This document shows positions 24,928 to 34,396 of a stretch of DNA of 64,000 nt, in pieces. The notes below the pieces were generated by a model. It had not been told where the DNA came from and searched no databases. It saw only the letters and a list, made by a program, of their open reading frames with translations. The DNA is taken from NCBI RefSeq assembly GCF_009497775.1, contig NZ_CP031012.1:1488001-1552000 (forward strand). The letters run 5' to 3'. The translations under genes and the position numbers were made by a program. This DNA is from Alcaligenes faecalis (GTDB lineage: Bacteria > Pseudomonadota > Gammaproteobacteria > Burkholderiales > Burkholderiaceae_B). Each line of letters starts with the position of its first letter. Position 1 is the first letter of the stretch.

Positions 24928-27582
24928 TTAGTTCTCCAGGTACTTGCGCCAGACGCGTGGCAGGATACCGCCGTGACGCCAGTATTCCATGTCCTCGACC
25001 GTATCCAGACGCACGATCACCGGCACGGACTGGGTGCTGCCATCCAGACGGTGAATGATCAGCTCGGCTTGCGAACGTACGCCCAGGTTTTCTTCCAGAC
25101 CTTTCACATCAAAGGTTTCGGTGCCATCCAGACCCAGGGTGTCGGCATTGGTGCCGTCCTGGAACTGCAGGGGCAGCACACCCATACCGACCAGGTTGGT
25201 GCGGTGGATACGCTCAAAGCCTTCTGCGACCACAGCCTTCACACCCAGCAGAGCGGGGCCTTTGGCGGCGGAGTCGCGGGAGGAGCCGCAGCCGTAGTTC
25301 TTGCCGGCAATCACCAGCAAGGGAACCTGACGTTCCTGATAGGCCTGGGCGGCTTCAAAAATACGCATCACTTCGCCTTCAGGCATCACTTTGGTGACAC
25401 CGCCTTCCACGCCGGGAACAATCTTGTTGCGCAGACGGATGTTGGCGAAAGTCGCACGTTTGACCACTTCGTGATTCGCACGACGCGTGGTGTAGTTGTT
25501 GAAGTCTTTTTGCTCCACACCCTTGGACAGCAGGAAGTCAGCGGCCGGTGTGCCCAGGCTGATCGAACCCGATGGCGAGATGTGGTCGGTGGTGATGGAG
25601 TCACCCAAAATCGCCAGTGGACGCATGCCGCGCAGGTTGGCTACAGGAGCCGGTTCGCGCTGCAAGCCGTCAAAGTATGGCGGTTTGCGGATGTAGGTAC
25701 TGTCGGCTTCCCATGGGTAGTGACCGCCATTGCTTTCGCGGGCCAGGGCGTCCCAAGGCTCTCCGCCGTCGTACAGCTCGGCATAGCGCTCGATGAACAG
25801 GTCGCGGTCGTAAGCTCCGTGGATGGCTTCTTGCACTTCGGCGGACTTGGGCCAGATGTCGCTCAGGTAAACATCCTTGCCGTCCTGATCCTTGCCCAGC
25901 GAGTCGCGGGTCAGGTCCACATTCAGGTTGCCTGCCAGGGCGTAGGCCACGACCAGCGCGGGCGATGCCAGGTAAGCAGCACGCACGTTGGCGTGAATAC
26001 GGCCTTCAAAGTTACGGTTGCCCGACAGCACGGCCGTGGCAATCAGCTTTTCCGATTCAATCGCGTTGACGATATTGGCAGGCAGCGGACCCGAGCCACC
26101 GTTACACGTGGTGCAGCCAAAACCGGCAATGTTGAAACCCAGCACATCCAGGTCGTCCTGCAGTTGAGCGCGTTCCAGCACGTCGGCAGTCACTTGGCTA
26201 CCCGGCACCAGTGAAGTCTTGACCCAAGGCTTGCTGCGCAGGCCACGAGCCACGGCGTTACGGGCCAGCAGACCGGCGGCCATCATATTGGCGGGGTTGG
26301 CGGTATTGGTACAGGAAGTAATAGCGGCAATGACCACATCGCCATCATTCAGAGCAAAGTCCTCGCCTTCGACGGGGACGGCACGTTGCGGGTCGTAAGG
26401 ACGGCCAGCAATTTTCTGGTGATGGGCGGGGAAAGACTGGGCAGCGGTATCCAAATCCAGATGATCCTCAGGATTGCTGGGGCCAGCCAGACTAGGTTTG
26501 ATGCTGCTCAGGTCCAGTTTCAACACGGTGTCGTAAACCGGAGCGGGAGCGGCCGGGTCGCGCCACAGCTTTTGAACCTTGCTGTATTGCTCGACCAGAT
26601 CAATCTGTTCTTGCGGACGGCCTGTCATGTGCATGTAGTGCAGGGCGGCATCGTCGATAGGGAAGAACACAGCCGTTGCGCCGTATTCAGGAGCCATATT
26701 GGCGATCATGCCACGGTCGCCCAGGGACAGCTCGTCCACGCTGGGGCCGAAGAATTCCACAAACTTGCCGACCACGCCCAGTTCGCGCAGTTTCTGGGTA
26801 ATGACCAGCACCAGATCGGTAGGCAGTACGCCGTCATTCATCTTGCCGGTCAGTTCGATACCGACCACGGCGGGCAGTGCAATCGCAACCGGCAAGCCCA
26901 CCATCACGGCTTCGGCTTCAATACCACCCACACCCCAGCCCAGAATGCCCAGGCCGTTCACCATAGGCGTGTGGCTGTCGGTGCCCACACAGCTGTCGGG
27001 GTAGACCAGATCCACATCCTGGCCTTCTTCGGACCAGACAACCTGACCAATATGCTCGATGTGCAATTGGTGCATGATGCCTTTGCCGGGCGGCACCACT
27101 TTCACGCCATCAAAGTTGCTGGAACACCAGCGCAGGAAGGCAAAGCGCTCGCCGTTACGTTGGTATTCGCGTGCCAGGTTGACGTCGGCCGCCTTGGGGT
27201 TGGCCCAGCTGTCCACTTGCAGGGAGTGGTCAATAATCACGTCGATAGGGACCTGGGGGCGCACGCGGCTGGCGTCACCACCGGCTGCTTGTACGCCTTC
27301 GCGCAGGGCCGCCATGTCCAGCAACATCACCAAACCCAGAATGTCCTGACCAAATACGCGAGCAGGGTAGAAGGTGATGCCGTCGCCCACCTTGCGCTGG
27401 AGCAGGGAATCAATTTCCTGATCCACGTCGGCGTGACGCACGGCCTTCTGACGACAGAGGTTTTCCAGCAGAACGCGCAGCGAATAAGGCAGCTTTTCAA
27501 TACCGGGGATGTCGGCGATAGGAACGTAACGTACGGAACGTCCGTTCAGGGACAGCGTTTCTAGGGCAAGAGACTGAGACAT
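24928..27582 (-). CDS. aconitate hydratase family enzyme (AcnA-like, divergent)
   Basis: 884 residues from the ATG at 27582. All aconitase parts are present: VIDHSLQVD, GVGGIEAEAVMVGLP, the 4Fe-4S cysteines in ITSCTNTANP and FGCTTCNGGSGP, LSGNRNFEGRIH, GDSITTDHISPSG, and the swivel-domain YGCGSSRDSAAKG. In typical AcnA the last motif is YGSGSSRDWAAKG, so this protein carries Cys and Ser at two usually conserved places. It is divergent from a GntR gene followed by PrpF, a partner of Fe-S methylaconitate dehydratases. It may isomerise citrate or a substituted aconitate. Confidence 0.85.
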   Translation of the reverse strand: MSQSLALETLSLNGRSVRYVPIADIPGIEKLPYSLRVLLENLCRQKAVRHADVDQEIDSLLQRKVGDGITFYPARVFGQDILGLVMLLDMAALREGVQAAGGDASRVRPQVPIDVIIDHSLQVDSWANPKAADVNLAREYQRNGERFAFLRWCSSNFDGVKVVPPGKGIMHQLHIEHIGQVVWSEEGQDVDLVYPDSCVGTDSHTPMVNGLGILGWGVGGIEAEAVMVGLPVAIALPAVVGIELTGKMNDGVLPTDLVLVITQKLRELGVVGKFVEFFGPSVDELSLGDRGMIANMAPEYGATAVFFPIDDAALHYMHMTGRPQEQIDLVEQYSKVQKLWRDPAAPAPVYDTVLKLDLSSIKPSLAGPSNPEDHLDLDTAAQSFPAHHQKIAGRPYDPQRAVPVEGEDFALNDGDVVIAAITSCTNTANPANMMAAGLLARNAVARGLRSKPWVKTSLVPGSQVTADVLERAQLQDDLDVLGFNIAGFGCTTCNGGSGPLPANIVNAIESEKLIATAVLSGNRNFEGRIHANVRAAYLASPALVVAYALAGNLNVDLTRDSLGKDQDGKDVYLSDIWPKSAEVQEAIHGAYDRDLFIERYAELYDGGEPWDALARESNGGHYPWEADSTYIRKPPYFDGLQREPAPVANLRGMRPLAILGDSITTDHISPSGSISLGTPAADFLLSKGVEQKDFNNYTTRRANHEVVKRATFANIRLRNKIVPGVEGGVTKVMPEGEVMRIFEAAQAYQERQVPLLVIAGKNYGCGSSRDSAAKGPALLGVKAVVAEGFERIHRTNLVGMGVLPLQFQDGTNADTLGLDGTETFDVKGLEENLGVRSQAELIIHRLDGSTQSVPVIVRLDTVEDMEYWRHGGILPRVWRKYLEN

Positions 27583-27695
27583 GGCAAACGATTCATCCGT
27601 AATAAGAAGCCAGGAAAGCAGGGCTAACCTGAGCAAGAATAATCAATAAAATTATGCGTCTGGAGCCTTGATAAAACAATTAAATTGTATTTTGT

Positions 27696-27710
27696 TTGTA
27701 TATAATACAA
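27696..27710. promoter_or_regulatory. GntR-type operator overlapping a -10 element
   Basis: TTGTAT-ATA-ATACAA is a perfect dyad with 6-base arms. It contains TATAAT (27701-27706), the likely -10 box of the gntR-prpF transcript. A further TTGTAT half-site sits at 27685-27690. It lies in the 169-base gap between the divergent aconitase and gntR genes. Confidence 0.7.
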
Positions 27711-27751
27711 TAAAACGATCCAGGATCGCTTCGATTTTTAGGAATGTCGGC

Positions 27752-28762
27752 ATGAAAAGCCAATCTAATTCTTTGCATGTCACCTTGGCGCATCGCCTGC
27801 TGGACTACGTGCGGGCAGGGCATTTGCAGGCTGGGCATCATTTGACGGAACAATCGCTGGCCGAAGCGCTGGGTGCTTCGCGCTCGCCCATACGGGGGGC
27901 GCTGGCCTATCTGGCGGAAAAAGGCATTGTGGGCGCGCAGCCGCCCCGGCGTGGCTTGTATCTGTTGAAAGGGGCCGACCAGCTTGGTGTGATCGAAGAA
28001 GAGCTGGGCACCAGCCAGGACGACCAGATCTATTTGCAACTGGCCCGCGACAAGCTTTCGGGCATTTGGGGCGATACCTTGTCGGAAAACGACGCCATGC
28101 GCCGTTACGGCCTGACGCGCGAACGTGTCCGCCGCATTCTGGCCCGTGCCGCCAATGAAGGTTGGATGGAACAACGCGCCAGCAAGGGCTGGTCTTTCCT
28201 GCCCATGATTGACGGCCCCCAGGCCTGCGAAGAAAGCTATACCTTGCGCCAGATGCTGGAACCTGCCGCCATGTTGCTACCGGGTTTTGCGATTGACTCC
28301 ACCGTCTTGCGTCGAGTGCGGCTGCAACAGCAAGCCCTGGCTGACGGCGGCTGGCGTCACGCAGGACATGCCGAGATGTATCAGGCCAATGCCACCTTCC
28401 ACGAAGCCTTGGCCTCCTTGTCCGGCAACCGCTTTATCGCCCAGACCGTGACACGTCAGAACCAGCTGCGGCGCTTGCTGGAGTATCAGGAAACGTTGGA
28501 TCGGGAACGTATTCGTCGCCAGTGTCTGGAACATCTGGCGATTCTGGACTTGCTGGAAAAGGGCGAACGCGCCCAGGCCTCCGCCTTGCTGGCCCGCCAT
28601 CTGGGCAACGCCAGCGAGGAAAAAGTGCAGCAGCTGGAACGACAACAGCAGCGCACGACCCGATCCGACTTTTCTTTTAGTGAACCGATTGTCTCTCACG
28701 CCGAACCCATGGAGGAGACGGCGCAATTTTCTTTAATGGCGCAAGCCAAGAACCAGGAATAA
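27752..28762 (+). CDS. GntR-family transcriptional regulator
   Basis: 336 residues from the ATG at 27752, with AGGA 8 bases upstream. The N-terminal winged helix reads LAHRLLDYVRAGHLQAGHHLTEQSLAEALGASRSPIRGALAYLAEKGIV. A second winged-helix-like part (ENDAMRRYGLTRERVRRILARAANEGWMEQR) precedes an FCD-like all-helical effector domain with SYTLRQMLEPAAMLL. Ligands of this class are usually carboxylic acids. The operator in front of it suggests autoregulation and control of the divergent aconitase and the downstream prpF. Confidence 0.85.
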   Translation: MKSQSNSLHVTLAHRLLDYVRAGHLQAGHHLTEQSLAEALGASRSPIRGALAYLAEKGIVGAQPPRRGLYLLKGADQLGVIEEELGTSQDDQIYLQLARDKLSGIWGDTLSENDAMRRYGLTRERVRRILARAANEGWMEQRASKGWSFLPMIDGPQACEESYTLRQMLEPAAMLLPGFAIDSTVLRRVRLQQQALADGGWRHAGHAEMYQANATFHEALASLSGNRFIAQTVTRQNQLRRLLEYQETLDRERIRRQCLEHLAILDLLEKGERAQASALLARHLGNASEEKVQQLERQQQRTTRSDFSFSEPIVSHAEPMEETAQFSLMAQAKNQE

Positions 28763-28766
28763 CGTG

Positions 28767-29927
28767 ATGAAGCAAAAATCCCTTCCCGCCGTGTTCATGC
28801 GTGGTGGCACCAGCAAAGCCTTGATGCTGAATATTGCAGACCTGCCTGCCGAGCGCGACGACTGGACACCTCTGTTTTCCGCCGCCATGGGTACGCCGGA
28901 CCCTTACGGTCGCCAACTGGACGGTATGGGCGGTGGTGTTTCTTCCCTGTCCAAGGTTTGTATTATCGGCCCGTCCAGCCATCCGGACGCCGATGTGGAC
29001 TACACCTTTGCGCAAGTGGCGATCAAGGAAGAGAAGGTGGATTACCGCGGCAACTGCGGCAATATGAGTTCTGCTGTGGGCCCTTATGCGGTAGAGCAGG
29101 GCATGGTCAAGGTTGAGGATGGCGAAGCGTGTGTACGCATCCTGAACACCAATACCAACAAGATCATCCACGCCCATTTCACGGTGGAAGATGGCCAGCC
29201 CCGTTATGACGGCGATCTGTCCATTCCTGGCGTAGGTGGCACAGGGTCGCCTATCCGTCTGGACTTTGTGGAACCGGGTGGAGCCTCTACCGGCTCGTTG
29301 CTGCCTAGCGGTGAATTGACTGAATGGCTGGATGTGCCTGGCGTAGGCCGTATCGAAGTGTCGCTGGTGGACGCGGCCAACGCAGCAGTGTTTGTCCGTG
29401 CTGCCGATGTAGGTCTGACTGGTCTGGAATTGCCCGACTGGCTGGAAGCCCACCCCGAAGTGCTGGAGCGTCTGGACGCAATCCGTGTGCAGGCCTCGGT
29501 GCGTATGGGCATTGCTCCCGATGTGGAAGCGGCACGTCAGATTCGCATCGTGCCCTTTGTCTGCATCGTGTCGCCCGCCCAGGACAACCCCACCTTGTCC
29601 GGCGAGGTGGTTCCCGCCAAAGAGATTGATCTGGTTGCCCGCGTGATTTCCAACGGCCAGCCGCACCGCGCTTTGCCTCTGACCATCTCGCTGTGTACCG
29701 CCGTGGCCGCTCGTTTGACGGGTAGCCTGCCGTCGCAATGCCTGTCCGACTCGGTTGCCCCTCAAGGCCCGCTGCGTTTGGGCATGCCGTCCGGTGTGCT
29801 GACAGTGGGCGCGGAAGTGGAAAAGAAAGACGGCCAGTGGTTTGCCAAGGCCGGTTCTTTCTACCGTACCGCTCGCCGTCTGTTTGATGGCCGTGTCTGG
29901 GTTCCCGGCAAGGCCTTGAAAGACTAA
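28767..29927 (+). CDS. PrpF-family isomerase (4-oxalomesaconate tautomerase / methylaconitate isomerase-like)
   Basis: 386 residues. It begins LPAVFMRGGTSKALML, the PrpF family signature, with later MGGGVSSLSKVCII and YRGNCGNMSSAVGPYAV, where the conserved cysteine lies, and a second half of the diaminopimelate epimerase-like fold. PrpF proteins catalyse 1,3-allylic isomerisations of carboxylic acids and often accompany an Fe-S aconitase-type dehydratase. Linked to the aconitase through gntR, it suggests a pathway for aconitate-like acids. It starts 5 bases after gntR, and its stop overlaps the converging araC stop. Confidence 0.85.
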   Translation: MKQKSLPAVFMRGGTSKALMLNIADLPAERDDWTPLFSAAMGTPDPYGRQLDGMGGGVSSLSKVCIIGPSSHPDADVDYTFAQVAIKEEKVDYRGNCGNMSSAVGPYAVEQGMVKVEDGEACVRILNTNTNKIIHAHFTVEDGQPRYDGDLSIPGVGGTGSPIRLDFVEPGGASTGSLLPSGELTEWLDVPGVGRIEVSLVDAANAAVFVRAADVGLTGLELPDWLEAHPEVLERLDAIRVQASVRMGIAPDVEAARQIRIVPFVCIVSPAQDNPTLSGEVVPAKEIDLVARVISNGQPHRALPLTISLCTAVAARLTGSLPSQCLSDSVAPQGPLRLGMPSGVLTVGAEVEKKDGQWFAKAGSFYRTARRLFDGRVWVPGKALKD

Positions 29928-30910
29928 TCGACGATACGCAAGTCCTGCGAGGGCGAACGCCCGAAGCGGGACTTGTAGTCTGCACAGAAGCGGCCGAAAT
30001 GGTTGAAACCGCAACGCAAGGCAATCTCGCTAACCTGGGTGCCGGGTGTGGCAGTGCGTATGGCTTGCTGGGCCGCTTCCAGACGAATCTGCTTTAAAAA
30101 CTGCATGGGGCTCAGCCCCCGTTCGGTGCGAAAGGCCAAGGTCAGGCTACGCACACTGGCACAGGCGGCAGAGGCAATCTGCTCCAGCGTCAGGGCCTCG
30201 TCCAGACTGGCCCGCATGAAATCCTCGGCTCTTTGTACCCGGCGCGAACTGGCCGGGCGCACGCTTTGCTGCAATTGCTGACTGTAGTTACCCGGCTGGG
30301 TATGAAACAGATGCAGCAAAAGATTGTCCTCGGCCTGACGCGACCACTGATCCATTTCCGGCGGCAAATGCCCGCCATAAGCCAGCAAGCTGCCAATCTG
30401 GTGCTGCCAGGCACAGCCGTGCGGCGAATCCAGAGACATGCCCGCGGCAAACTCAATCGGCCTGTCCAGGCTCAGGCCCAAGGTCTGACGGGCCACTTCT
30501 TCCAGTCGGTGGCGCGGAATCTTCACCAAAAACTGTTCACACCCCTGTTCCCAATCCAGTTCAACCTGGAGGGAGGGGGAGATCACACTGGCAATTTTAG
30601 GGTTGGCCTGGACGTACTCCCGACCAACCCGAATACAGGATCGTCCCTGGATAGGCACCTGAAACAGCAGGAAGTCTTCCAGAATCCCCGGCGACACCTG
30701 CACCGCCGCGCCATATTTCAGCAAGACAAAGGAAAAGCTGTGGCTGCTGGCATAGCGCAAGGACGCATCGACCGGGCCGTCATTCCAGGTCAGGCGGTGC
30801 TCGGTTAGAAAACCGGCGGTCTCGCTGCGTGTCTGGTCCGGGCAGCGCGATTCAAAGCGCGGCGCACTGTGTTGCAAGGGGGCCAGCCCTGACATAAACC
30901 ACGCTTGCAT
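29924..30910 (-). CDS. AraC-family transcriptional regulator
   Basis: 328 residues from the ATG at 30910, preceded by GGAGA. The N-terminal half is a cupin-like ligand domain (FSFVLLKYGAAVQVSPG). The C-terminal half has the two HTH motifs, LEQIASAACASVRSLTLAFRTERGLSPMQFLKQIRL and VSEIALRCGFNHFGRFCADYKSRFGRSPS. This resembles activators of aromatic dioxygenase operons. It is divergent from the binding protein/Rieske dioxygenase operon, so control of that operon is the simplest reading. Confidence 0.87.
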   Translation of the reverse strand: MQAWFMSGLAPLQHSAPRFESRCPDQTRSETAGFLTEHRLTWNDGPVDASLRYASSHSFSFVLLKYGAAVQVSPGILEDFLLFQVPIQGRSCIRVGREYVQANPKIASVISPSLQVELDWEQGCEQFLVKIPRHRLEEVARQTLGLSLDRPIEFAAGMSLDSPHGCAWQHQIGSLLAYGGHLPPEMDQWSRQAEDNLLLHLFHTQPGNYSQQLQQSVRPASSRRVQRAEDFMRASLDEALTLEQIASAACASVRSLTLAFRTERGLSPMQFLKQIRLEAAQQAIRTATPGTQVSEIALRCGFNHFGRFCADYKSRFGRSPSQDLRIVD

Positions 30911-31215
30911 GATGTGTGTCTCCAAATATTTGCCGGTTAGGGATAAGGCTTGCCGTATCTGGATAGCCGCCCATTTTGCGCCGGTCTAATGTATTTCAAA
31001 CCTAAAACAGTAGTCCTGTCCCGGCACCTTAGCAGATTGGGATACGACTGGGAATTGCTGTATTCACGTAGTCCCTTGGGCCCGTCTTCTCTGGCCTGCA
31101 GGACAAGCGCCGCACAAACCACAGGCGTGAGGGATACACAGCTTCTAGCGTATTGGGGGTGGTCCAAGGCAGAACTGAAGTCCAGTTTCTTAAAAGACAG
31201 AGGACGGAGACAAAC
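30911..31215. other. intergenic region between araC and the dioxygenase operon
   Basis: 305 bases with no credible gene. It must carry the divergent promoters and the AraC-type binding sites, but I see no unambiguous sigma-70 boxes or repeats. Confidence 0.4.
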
Positions 31216-32397
31216 ATGAAAAAACAATTGGCGTTCTGTATGAGCACGCTGGCTTTGGCCCTGGCCTGTAGCCCGGCATCCAGTCAGGAAGTATTCAAGG
31301 TGGGTCTGCTGACCACCTTGTCCGGTCCCGGCGCGGCCATTGGTGCAGAAATCCGTGATGGTTTCGAACTGGGTCTGAACCACTCGGGCGGCAAGCTGGG
31401 TGGGGTGGATGTGGCCCTGACGGTGTTGGACGATCAGCAAAAACCGATGGAAGGCCGTCAGGCCGTGGATCGTTTGGTGAAGCGCGACAAGGTCGATGTG
31501 ATTACCGGCATGGCCTTTTCCAATGTGCTCTTGCCCGTGATGCCCACAATTCTGGGCAGCGACACCATCTATATTTCCGCCAACACGGGCCCGGCTGATT
31601 ACGCGGGTGAGCGTTGCAACCCCAATTTCTTCAGCGTGTCCTGGCAGAACGAGGATATTCCCGCTGCCATGGGCAAGTACGTGACTGATCAGGCGCACAA
31701 GAAAGTCTATTTGATCGCCCCCAACTATCCCGGTGGTCGCGAGTCCATTGAAGGCTTCAAGCGCCTGTTCAAGGGCGAGATTGCCGATGAAGTCTATGTG
31801 AAGGTCGGCCAGATGGATTACGCCGCCGAGCTGGCCCAAATGCGGGCTTCGGGTGCGGATGCGGTGTTCTTCTTTTTGCCCGGTGGCATGGGCGTGTCCT
31901 TTATCAAGCAGCTGATCAACTCCGGCCTGTCCTCGCAACTGGCGGTGTACACCCCCGGTTTCTCGGCCGACCAGGACACGATCGCCGCGATTGGTGAATC
32001 CATGAAGGGCATGGCCAACGCCGCCCAGTGGTCGCCGGATCTGGATAACCCGGTCAACAAGCGTTTTGTGGCGGATTTTGAAAAGACCTACGGTCGCCTG
32101 CCTTCCATGTACGCCTCTCAGGGCTACGACGCCGCCTTGTTGCTGGATGGCGCCTTGAAGGCGGACCCCAAGGCCGCCACCGATCGCGAAGCTCTGCGTA
32201 AAGCCTTGCGCAGTGCACCGTTCGAGTCCGTGCGCGGGGCCTTTGCCTTTAACAACAACCAGTATCCGGTGCAGACCTACTACATGCGCGAAGTGGCCCC
32301 GAATGAAAAGGGCCAGATGAGCAACAAGATTGTGTCCACCGTATTCGAGCAGTTCCACGATCATTTTGCACCGCAGTGCAAGATGGAAAAGTCATAA
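31216..32397 (+). CDS. ABC transporter substrate-binding protein (branched-chain amino acid / amide type)
   Basis: 393 residues from the ATG at 31216, with GGAG upstream. A signal peptide (ending about SPASSQ) is followed by a type I periplasmic-binding fold: FKVGLLTTLSGPGAAIGAEIRDGFELGL and DAVFFFLPGGMGVSFIKQ. This class also binds aromatic acids. No permease or ATPase genes are in the operon, so it would need to use components encoded elsewhere. It heads the dioxygenase operon, which suggests it captures the dioxygenase substrate. Confidence 0.88.
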   Translation: MKKQLAFCMSTLALALACSPASSQEVFKVGLLTTLSGPGAAIGAEIRDGFELGLNHSGGKLGGVDVALTVLDDQQKPMEGRQAVDRLVKRDKVDVITGMAFSNVLLPVMPTILGSDTIYISANTGPADYAGERCNPNFFSVSWQNEDIPAAMGKYVTDQAHKKVYLIAPNYPGGRESIEGFKRLFKGEIADEVYVKVGQMDYAAELAQMRASGADAVFFFLPGGMGVSFIKQLINSGLSSQLAVYTPGFSADQDTIAAIGESMKGMANAAQWSPDLDNPVNKRFVADFEKTYGRLPSMYASQGYDAALLLDGALKADPKAATDREALRKALRSAPFESVRGAFAFNNNQYPVQTYYMREVAPNEKGQMSNKIVSTVFEQFHDHFAPQCKMEKS

Positions 32398-32435
32398 AGA
32401 GGGTGCGTCAAGCATCCGGCAGCAAGGAGGTAATG

Positions 32436-33827
32436 ATGAGCTATAGCAACGAACAGCTGTCCGCATTGGTGCGGGGAGACAGCGTACATAAATCGGTCTA
32501 TACCGATCCTGAGATCTTCCGTCTGGAGATGGAACGCATTTATGGCCGTGCCTGGATCTACATCGGCCACGACAGCCAGGTGCCTAATCCGGGCGACTAC
32601 CACACCACCTTGTTGGGCGGCCAGGACGTCATCATGGTGCGCGGCAGCGACAAGAAGGTGTACGTGCTGTACAACCGCTGCCCGCACAAGGGCGCGAAAG
32701 TGGTGGCTGATGGCTGTGGCAATGCCGGCAAGTTCTTCCGCTGCCCATACCACGCCTGGACCTTCAAGCTGGACGGTCAGCACCTGGCCGCGCCGATGAA
32801 AAACGGTCTGGAGAACACCTGCTTTGATCCCAAGCACCCGGACTTCTCCATGCGCCGTGTGGCTCGTGTGGAAAGCTACCGTGGCTTTGTGTTCGCCTGT
32901 CAAAGCGCTCACGGCCCGGATCTGAAAGAGTTCCTGGGCCCCATCATCACCTCCATCGACAACCTGTGCGATCGCTCGCCTGTGGGTGAAGTGGAAGTGG
33001 CCGGTGGCAGCTTCAAAGTCTGGCAGCCTTCCAACTGGAAGGTGTTTTACGAGAACCTGCACGACACCATGCACGCCAACGTGACACACGAGTCGTCCTA
33101 CGTGGCTGCCCGTGAGCAGGCCGAAGACTACGGCTCCATGCCGCTGGAACTGCACATCATGGACGGCAACGGCGAACCTTACGGTTTCTGGGAAAAGCTG
33201 GATCTGTACGCCTTTGATAACGGCCACGGCTACATGGAAGGGATTTTCAATCCCGGCGCCATCGAAACCGACCCGATCACCAAGGCGCACTACGAAACCC
33301 TGAAAGAAGCTTACGGTGAAGAAAAAGCCCTGAACATTCTGGGCGAGAACCGTCACAACAGCATTATTTACGGCAGTGGCTCGCCACACACCGTGTTCCA
33401 GCAGTTCCGTGTGATTCGCCCGGTCGCAGTGGACCGCACCCACGTGGAAATTCAGCTGTTCCGCCTGAAAGGCGCACCGGACGATATTTACAAGCGTGGC
33501 CTGATGTACGCCAACCTGATCAACTCGCCTTCGTCCAACGTGATGCCAGACGACATTGAAGTCTATGGCCGTTGCCAGGAAGGCAACAAGACCAAGGGCG
33601 GCGAATGGATCAGCATGCACCGCTACGACGGCACCGACAAGCCTATCGAAGGCGGCATGGTTGCCACCAATGGCACCAGTGAACTGCCCATGCGCAACCA
33701 GTTCCGCGCCTGGAAGCATTTCATGACCACCAGCCTGTACGACGCGCCTGCGCAGTCGGAAGACAGTGGTAAAGCCACGGTGCGTTCGGCTTCCGGTGAG
33801 CCTATCGCCCCTGCAACACAGGCTTAA
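32436..33827 (+). CDS. aromatic-ring-hydroxylating dioxygenase alpha subunit (Rieske)
   Basis: 463 residues from the ATG at 32436, which has AAGGAGG 5 bases upstream. The Rieske 2Fe-2S ligands are C82-P-H84 and C103-P-Y-H106. The mononuclear iron site fits D210-T-M-H213-A-N-V-T-H218, with D210 in the bridging position. The length is typical for benzoate/anthranilate-type large subunits, but the substrate cannot be read. The beta subunit follows by 32 bases. No reductase or ferredoxin gene is in the operon, so an unlinked electron donor is expected. Confidence 0.93.
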   Translation: MSYSNEQLSALVRGDSVHKSVYTDPEIFRLEMERIYGRAWIYIGHDSQVPNPGDYHTTLLGGQDVIMVRGSDKKVYVLYNRCPHKGAKVVADGCGNAGKFFRCPYHAWTFKLDGQHLAAPMKNGLENTCFDPKHPDFSMRRVARVESYRGFVFACQSAHGPDLKEFLGPIITSIDNLCDRSPVGEVEVAGGSFKVWQPSNWKVFYENLHDTMHANVTHESSYVAAREQAEDYGSMPLELHIMDGNGEPYGFWEKLDLYAFDNGHGYMEGIFNPGAIETDPITKAHYETLKEAYGEEKALNILGENRHNSIIYGSGSPHTVFQQFRVIRPVAVDRTHVEIQLFRLKGAPDDIYKRGLMYANLINSPSSNVMPDDIEVYGRCQEGNKTKGGEWISMHRYDGTDKPIEGGMVATNGTSELPMRNQFRAWKHFMTTSLYDAPAQSEDSGKATVRSASGEPIAPATQA

Positions 33828-33859
33828 GCGGGCTGCTGTCCGCGCCAAGGAGAATTCTT

Positions 33860-34396
33860 ATGTTGTTTGATATTGATTTTGACGTCAGCGTGGATCAGGT
33901 CACCCCTGTGACGCTGAGCCTGGAAGCCATCCGCGAAGTGGAGCAGTTCATCTACCACGAAGCTCGTCTGCTGGACGAGCGTCGTTGGCAAGCATGGCTG
34001 GATCTGTGGACCGAGGAGGGCATGTACTGGATTCCTCACAGCTACGACCAGGAAAGCCCTTACGAGCACATTTCCCTGTGCTGGGAAAACAAGCTGCTGC
34101 GTGAGCTGCGTATTCGTCGTCTGGAAAACCACCGCAACTGGTCCCAGCAGCCGATTACCCAGTCCTGCCGCGTGCTGGGCAATGTGATGATCGACGGCAC
34201 CGATCCGGAAGGTTATCTGGTGGTGCGCTCCAGCTTCCATTCCATGGAATGGCGCGGTAAAGATCCGGTCTACCGCGTGGGCAGCCTGATTCACAAGCTG
34301 CAAGCCCAGGAAGGCGGTGGCTGGAAACTGCGCATGAAGCAGGTGAACCTGGTGGATCGTGACGCGGTTCACGGCGCGATTCAGGTGTACATCTAA
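33860..34396 (+). CDS. aromatic-ring-hydroxylating dioxygenase beta subunit
   Basis: 178 residues. The NTF2-like small subunit is recognisable from EVEQFIYHEARLLDERRWQAWLDLWTEEGMYWIPHS, a strong signature of benzoate-type beta subunits, and from the ending KLRMKQVNLVDRDAV. It forms the structural part of an alpha3beta3 hexamer. Its stop shares a base with the next start (TAATG). Confidence 0.92.
   Translation: MLFDIDFDVSVDQVTPVTLSLEAIREVEQFIYHEARLLDERRWQAWLDLWTEEGMYWIPHSYDQESPYEHISLCWENKLLRELRIRRLENHRNWSQQPITQSCRVLGNVMIDGTDPEGYLVVRSSFHSMEWRGKDPVYRVGSLIHKLQAQEGGGWKLRMKQVNLVDRDAVHGAIQVYI

Noticed and set aside
24973..26214. 413-codon plus-strand frame over the aconitase gene
   Set aside because: Antisense shadow; the aconitase motifs on the other strand are unambiguous.
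30937..32364. 475-codon minus-strand frame
   Set aside because: Antisense shadow of the binding-protein gene; low-complexity His/Gln/Arg-rich composition.
32361..33848. 495-codon minus-strand frame
   Set aside because: Antisense shadow of the Rieske alpha subunit, which has complete Fe-S and iron-site motifs.
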